Assembly: GCA_047619685.1 (NCBI GenBank)
Contig: JBLHLC010000090.1
Span: 1 to 6,958 of the forward strand
From: JABDJZ01 sp047619685
GTDB lineage: Bacteria; Bacteroidota; Rhodothermia; Rhodothermales; UBA10348
Length of the DNA: 6,958 nt
Direction: 5' to 3'
The position numbers and the translations under genes are program-made. The notes under the pieces were generated by a model. That model was not told where the DNA came from. It did no database searches and was given only the letters and a program-made list of their open reading frames with translations. Each line of letters begins with the position of its first letter. Position 1 is the stretch's first letter. Positions 4,711 to 6,958 of the stretch are shown here, one piece after another.

Positions 4711-6462
4711 CTACCGCAGGCTCACCTCCGTTTCGACGCTGCCGCCCTTCTTGGTGGCGTAGCCCACCTGAACGTCGCCCGAACCGCGAACCAGGTACTC
4801 GATCGTCCGCGTCGTATGGCCGGGGTGGCCGTTGCGCACCATGATGCGCTTGAGGTCGTGCTGATCAATCAAGTCGGTGGCTCCCGGAATGTGTTTGTTC
4901 GGGACCCAACCTGCTGATATCACCTGGACGTTTCGCCCCGAAAGGGTCAGAAGATCGGGGTCGACCACCTGATTCTCGGCCCCCCGGGCGGTAATGGTCG
5001 GCGTGAGTTTGGTGTTCTCGATATCCACGCGCACGCGGAAGACATCCCCTGAGACCTTCTCAACGCTAGTCTCTCCCATCCGCATCTGCGGCATTTCGTC
5101 CGCCTGGTAAAGCGTGAACGCCATGTTGCGATGGCTCAACTCCTCGTTCATGAACCGGGGCGGAATGCGTCCGCGCATCTTGTCCCAGCCGCCCATCTCG
5201 ACCTCGCCATACTGGGGGTGGTCGTATGGCGCCCATTCGGAGTATTGGCTGCCGAACTCCAGGTAGTCGTCGAAGAAGAAGCTGCCTTTCTGCCCGGCGA
5301 TGGGGCTGTCCGGATCTTCCTGCTGCTTCTTCAGGGCCGGGCTGTTGAAGTACTGGCCGCCGTTCCAGAGTTCATTGGAAAACGACACCATGCCGAGTCC
5401 GTCGTTGGTCCAGTCGATGAACCCGCCGTGGACCGTGTAGAGTCCGCTCCAGATCACGATATAGTCGTAGTACGGTAGCATCCGCTCGCCAGTCTTTCCG
5501 AGCACGTCGTACAGCGCAATGTCCTCGCGTGGATACCGTCCCTGCCACTCGGCGCCGGGCCCGCGCAAGATCATGCCGCCAGAGTTGTGATAGGATTGGA
5601 CGCCTGCAATGTTGGGGTGGGACACCAGGAAATCATTGATGACCCGGGCCGTTGGAAGCTGAAACGGATAGTCCATCGATCCGCCCTGGATGTAGTTGGG
5701 CTGCCAGTCCGCCGCCCAATTCCTATTGGGGTCGTACCCGCCGGGGCCGTCCTCGTTGACCCGGCCGTCGCCATCATTGTCGATGCCTTCGCGACCCAGG
5801 AGAATCCAATCGCCCTTCTCGCCAGCAGGCACAGTCTCCATGATGCGAGGATCGTCATGGCTGATCCGATGGGTACCCTCTCCAGGGACGTACTTCCGGA
5901 TGCTGTCCACAATGCCGTTGCCGTTCAGATCGTCCGGGCCATCCTCTTCGTAGAGGCCATCGTTGTCTGAGTCCACCGGGACGTGGCCCGTCCTCGAATC
6001 CGAGCCACTGTTCTCGAAGAAGAACTGGCGGCCGTCAGGATTCACCGTCGGCAGCAGGTAGAACACGCGCTCATCCACGAGGCGCGTCACCATATCGATC
6101 TTGCCGTAGTTCTCCATCAGGTACCAGATGGTGTACAGGCTTACCTCCGCTCCCTGGATCTCGTTGCCGTGGACGTTGGCCTCGATGTACATGGCGGCTT
6201 TGCTCATCTCCGGCCCCGTCTTGGGGTTGTTGATGGTCATCACCATAATGTCACGGCCGCCGAAGCTCTGACCCAGTGACGAGTAGGTCAGGAACTCGGG
6301 AAACGCCTTCTCAAGGCGGAGCAGGTCCACCTTGAGCTCGTCGTAGTCATGCCAGCGGTTGAAGTCCAACCGGATCTTGTGCTGGGGATCGGAAGCCTTT
6401 TGTGCGATGGCCGCCGGAGCAAGGAAAAAGGCCGCGAGGGCAAGTACAATAATCTGTTTCAT
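4711..6462 (-). CDS. Exported M14 family zinc carboxypeptidase with calcium-loop insertion
   Basis: From ATG 6462 the protein has 583 residues. A signal peptide covers 1-20 (AIA-Q cleavage), so it acts outside the cytoplasm. The M14 catalytic domain shows ANVHGNE with zinc ligands His98 and Glu101, NPDG (141-144), DPNRNW with the substrate-binding Asn-Arg pair (246-247), QSYHNSGG with the third zinc ligand His292, and SFSNELW with catalytic Glu364. M14 enzymes trim C-terminal residues from peptides or cell-wall peptides. Between NPDG and NRNW lies an insert with three Asp/Asn-Gly loops (about 164-174, 178-186, 228-238) like EF-hand or dockerin calcium sites. About 100 C-terminal residues form a separate beta-rich domain shared with the upstream gene. 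ATG 6507 in a TGATG overlap is an alternative start but adds a leader unlike a signal peptide. Confidence 0.9.
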   Translation of the reverse strand: MKQIIVLALAAFFLAPAAIAQKASDPQHKIRLDFNRWHDYDELKVDLLRLEKAFPEFLTYSSLGQSFGGRDIMVMTINNPKTGPEMSKAAMYIEANVHGNEIQGAEVSLYTIWYLMENYGKIDMVTRLVDERVFYLLPTVNPDGRQFFFENSGSDSRTGHVPVDSDNDGLYEEDGPDDLNGNGIVDSIRKYVPGEGTHRISHDDPRIMETVPAGEKGDWILLGREGIDNDGDGRVNEDGPGGYDPNRNWAADWQPNYIQGGSMDYPFQLPTARVINDFLVSHPNIAGVQSYHNSGGMILRGPGAEWQGRYPREDIALYDVLGKTGERMLPYYDYIVIWSGLYTVHGGFIDWTNDGLGMVSFSNELWNGGQYFNSPALKKQQEDPDSPIAGQKGSFFFDDYLEFGSQYSEWAPYDHPQYGEVEMGGWDKMRGRIPPRFMNEELSHRNMAFTLYQADEMPQMRMGETSVEKVSGDVFRVRVDIENTKLTPTITARGAENQVVDPDLLTLSGRNVQVISAGWVPNKHIPGATDLIDQHDLKRIMVRNGHPGHTTRTIEYLVRGSGDVQVGYATKKGGSVETEVSLR

Positions 6463-6506
6463 AACGCTTGAGTGGCTTTGGATTGGCTGGACGAGGTTGG
6501 TCTGCA

Positions 6507-6958
6507 TCACTGCAGCCTCAGCCTTACCGTTTCACTTCCACCTTTCTGGGACACCACACGCAGTTCAATTTCGCTGCCCGTTCGGCCTTGGATAATCCAC
6601 TCGAATGACTGCCGTCTTCCGGAGCCGTCGGTTGCCTGAAAGAAGCTTGTTTTTGCCGAACCCGAGAGCAGGTCATCTGGCTCGATGCCCAACTGGACCA
6701 TGGTTGGCCTCACGGACCGGGCGCGGACGCCCTGAGCGGAAGCGGTCGGAAGGAATCCCGCGTTCTCGACCTCTGCCGTGATCCGGAAGATGCCGCCGCC
6801 TTCGTTTACCACCTCGGTCTCAGCTATCTGGACGTCCGCAAACAGCGACGCCAGGTAGGTCATGAACTCCGCCTGCTTCGGCGCCAGCTCCTGAATCACC
6901 GTCATGGGAGGGTTGACTGCTTCGTAGGGCTTGAAGCCCCCGATCTCCACTTCGCCGA
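6507..6958 (-). CDS. M14 family peptidase paralogue, C-terminal end (partial)
   Basis: About 150 codons are present; the gene begins beyond the right edge. The fragment opens with GEVEIGGF, corresponding to GEVEMGGW in the neighbouring complete M14 gene. It then follows the same order: a helix (about fragment residues 20-40), a VFRITAEVEN-like strand segment matching VFRVRVDIEN, a GFLPTASAQG segment matching the neighbour's LTPTITARG, and a final beta-rich part ending in a KGGSETVRLRL strand, as in KGGSVETEVSLR. It is therefore the C-terminal end and appended domain of a paralogous M14 peptidase. No catalytic residues lie in the visible part. Its TGA (6507-6509) overlaps ATG 6505-6507 as TGATG, so it is probably cotranscribed with the downstream peptidase. 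Confidence 0.8.
   Translation of the reverse strand, partial: GEVEIGGFKPYEAVNPPMTVIQELAPKQAEFMTYLASLFADVQIAETEVVNEGGGIFRITAEVENAGFLPTASAQGVRARSVRPTMVQLGIEPDDLLSGSAKTSFFQATDGSGRRQSFEWIIQGRTGSEIELRVVSQKGGSETVRLRLQ

Noticed and set aside
4707..4724. TGAGC/GCTCA hairpin between the convergent SDR and M14 genes
   Set aside because: A five-pair stem with an 8-base loop partly inside the M14 coding end and without a T-run is too weak to call a terminator.

Overview
This 6,958-base window is GC-rich, mostly coding bacterial DNA with short intergenic gaps and few clear Shine-Dalgarno sites. The gene content (exported cyclomaltodextrinase-type GH13, M14 peptidases with calcium-loop insertions, DUF1499, DUF2164) and the weak ribosome-binding sites suggest Bacteroidota or Rhodothermota, possibly a marine or halophilic Rhodothermales-like lineage. 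This placement is inference: there is no rRNA or marker gene to confirm it.

Layout. (1) Positions 1-1346, plus strand, hold a tight run of three genes: the C-terminal end of an endonuclease/exonuclease/phosphatase-family protein, a DUF1499 lipoprotein, and a six-helix membrane protein. The last junction has an 11-base tandem duplication and three successive ATGA stop/start overlaps. (2) Positions 1347-1655 are a convergent gene-free stretch. It holds an imperfect hairpin and a roughly 50-base-period degenerate repeat built on ATTCCAC and CACGGAAGT. These sit between 17-base imperfect inverted arms at 1368-1384 and 1645-1662, which looks like a decayed or non-autonomous mobile element. (3) Positions 1656-3512, minus strand, encode an exported cyclomaltodextrinase/neopullulanase-like GH13 enzyme. 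(4) Positions 3589-4697, plus strand and divergent from the GH13 gene, hold a DUF2164 protein overlapping by 4 bases a short-chain dehydrogenase/reductase whose YxxxK motif reads YxxxR. (5) Positions 4711-6958, minus strand, hold two adjacent M14 metallopeptidase genes: a complete exported one and the 3' end of a paralogue upstream. They meet at a TGATG junction.

How the genes fit together. The two M14 peptidases and the GH13 enzyme carry export signals and are probably degradative enzymes for external or periplasmic peptides and alpha-glucans. No SusC/SusD-type transporter, regulator or sugar-uptake gene lies in the window, so there is no visible dedicated utilisation locus. The first run looks like envelope and housekeeping functions. 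I see no tRNA, rRNA, CRISPR array, transposase gene or defence system. The most unusual signals are the repeat-rich convergent region, the stop/start relay and the SDR active-site substitution.
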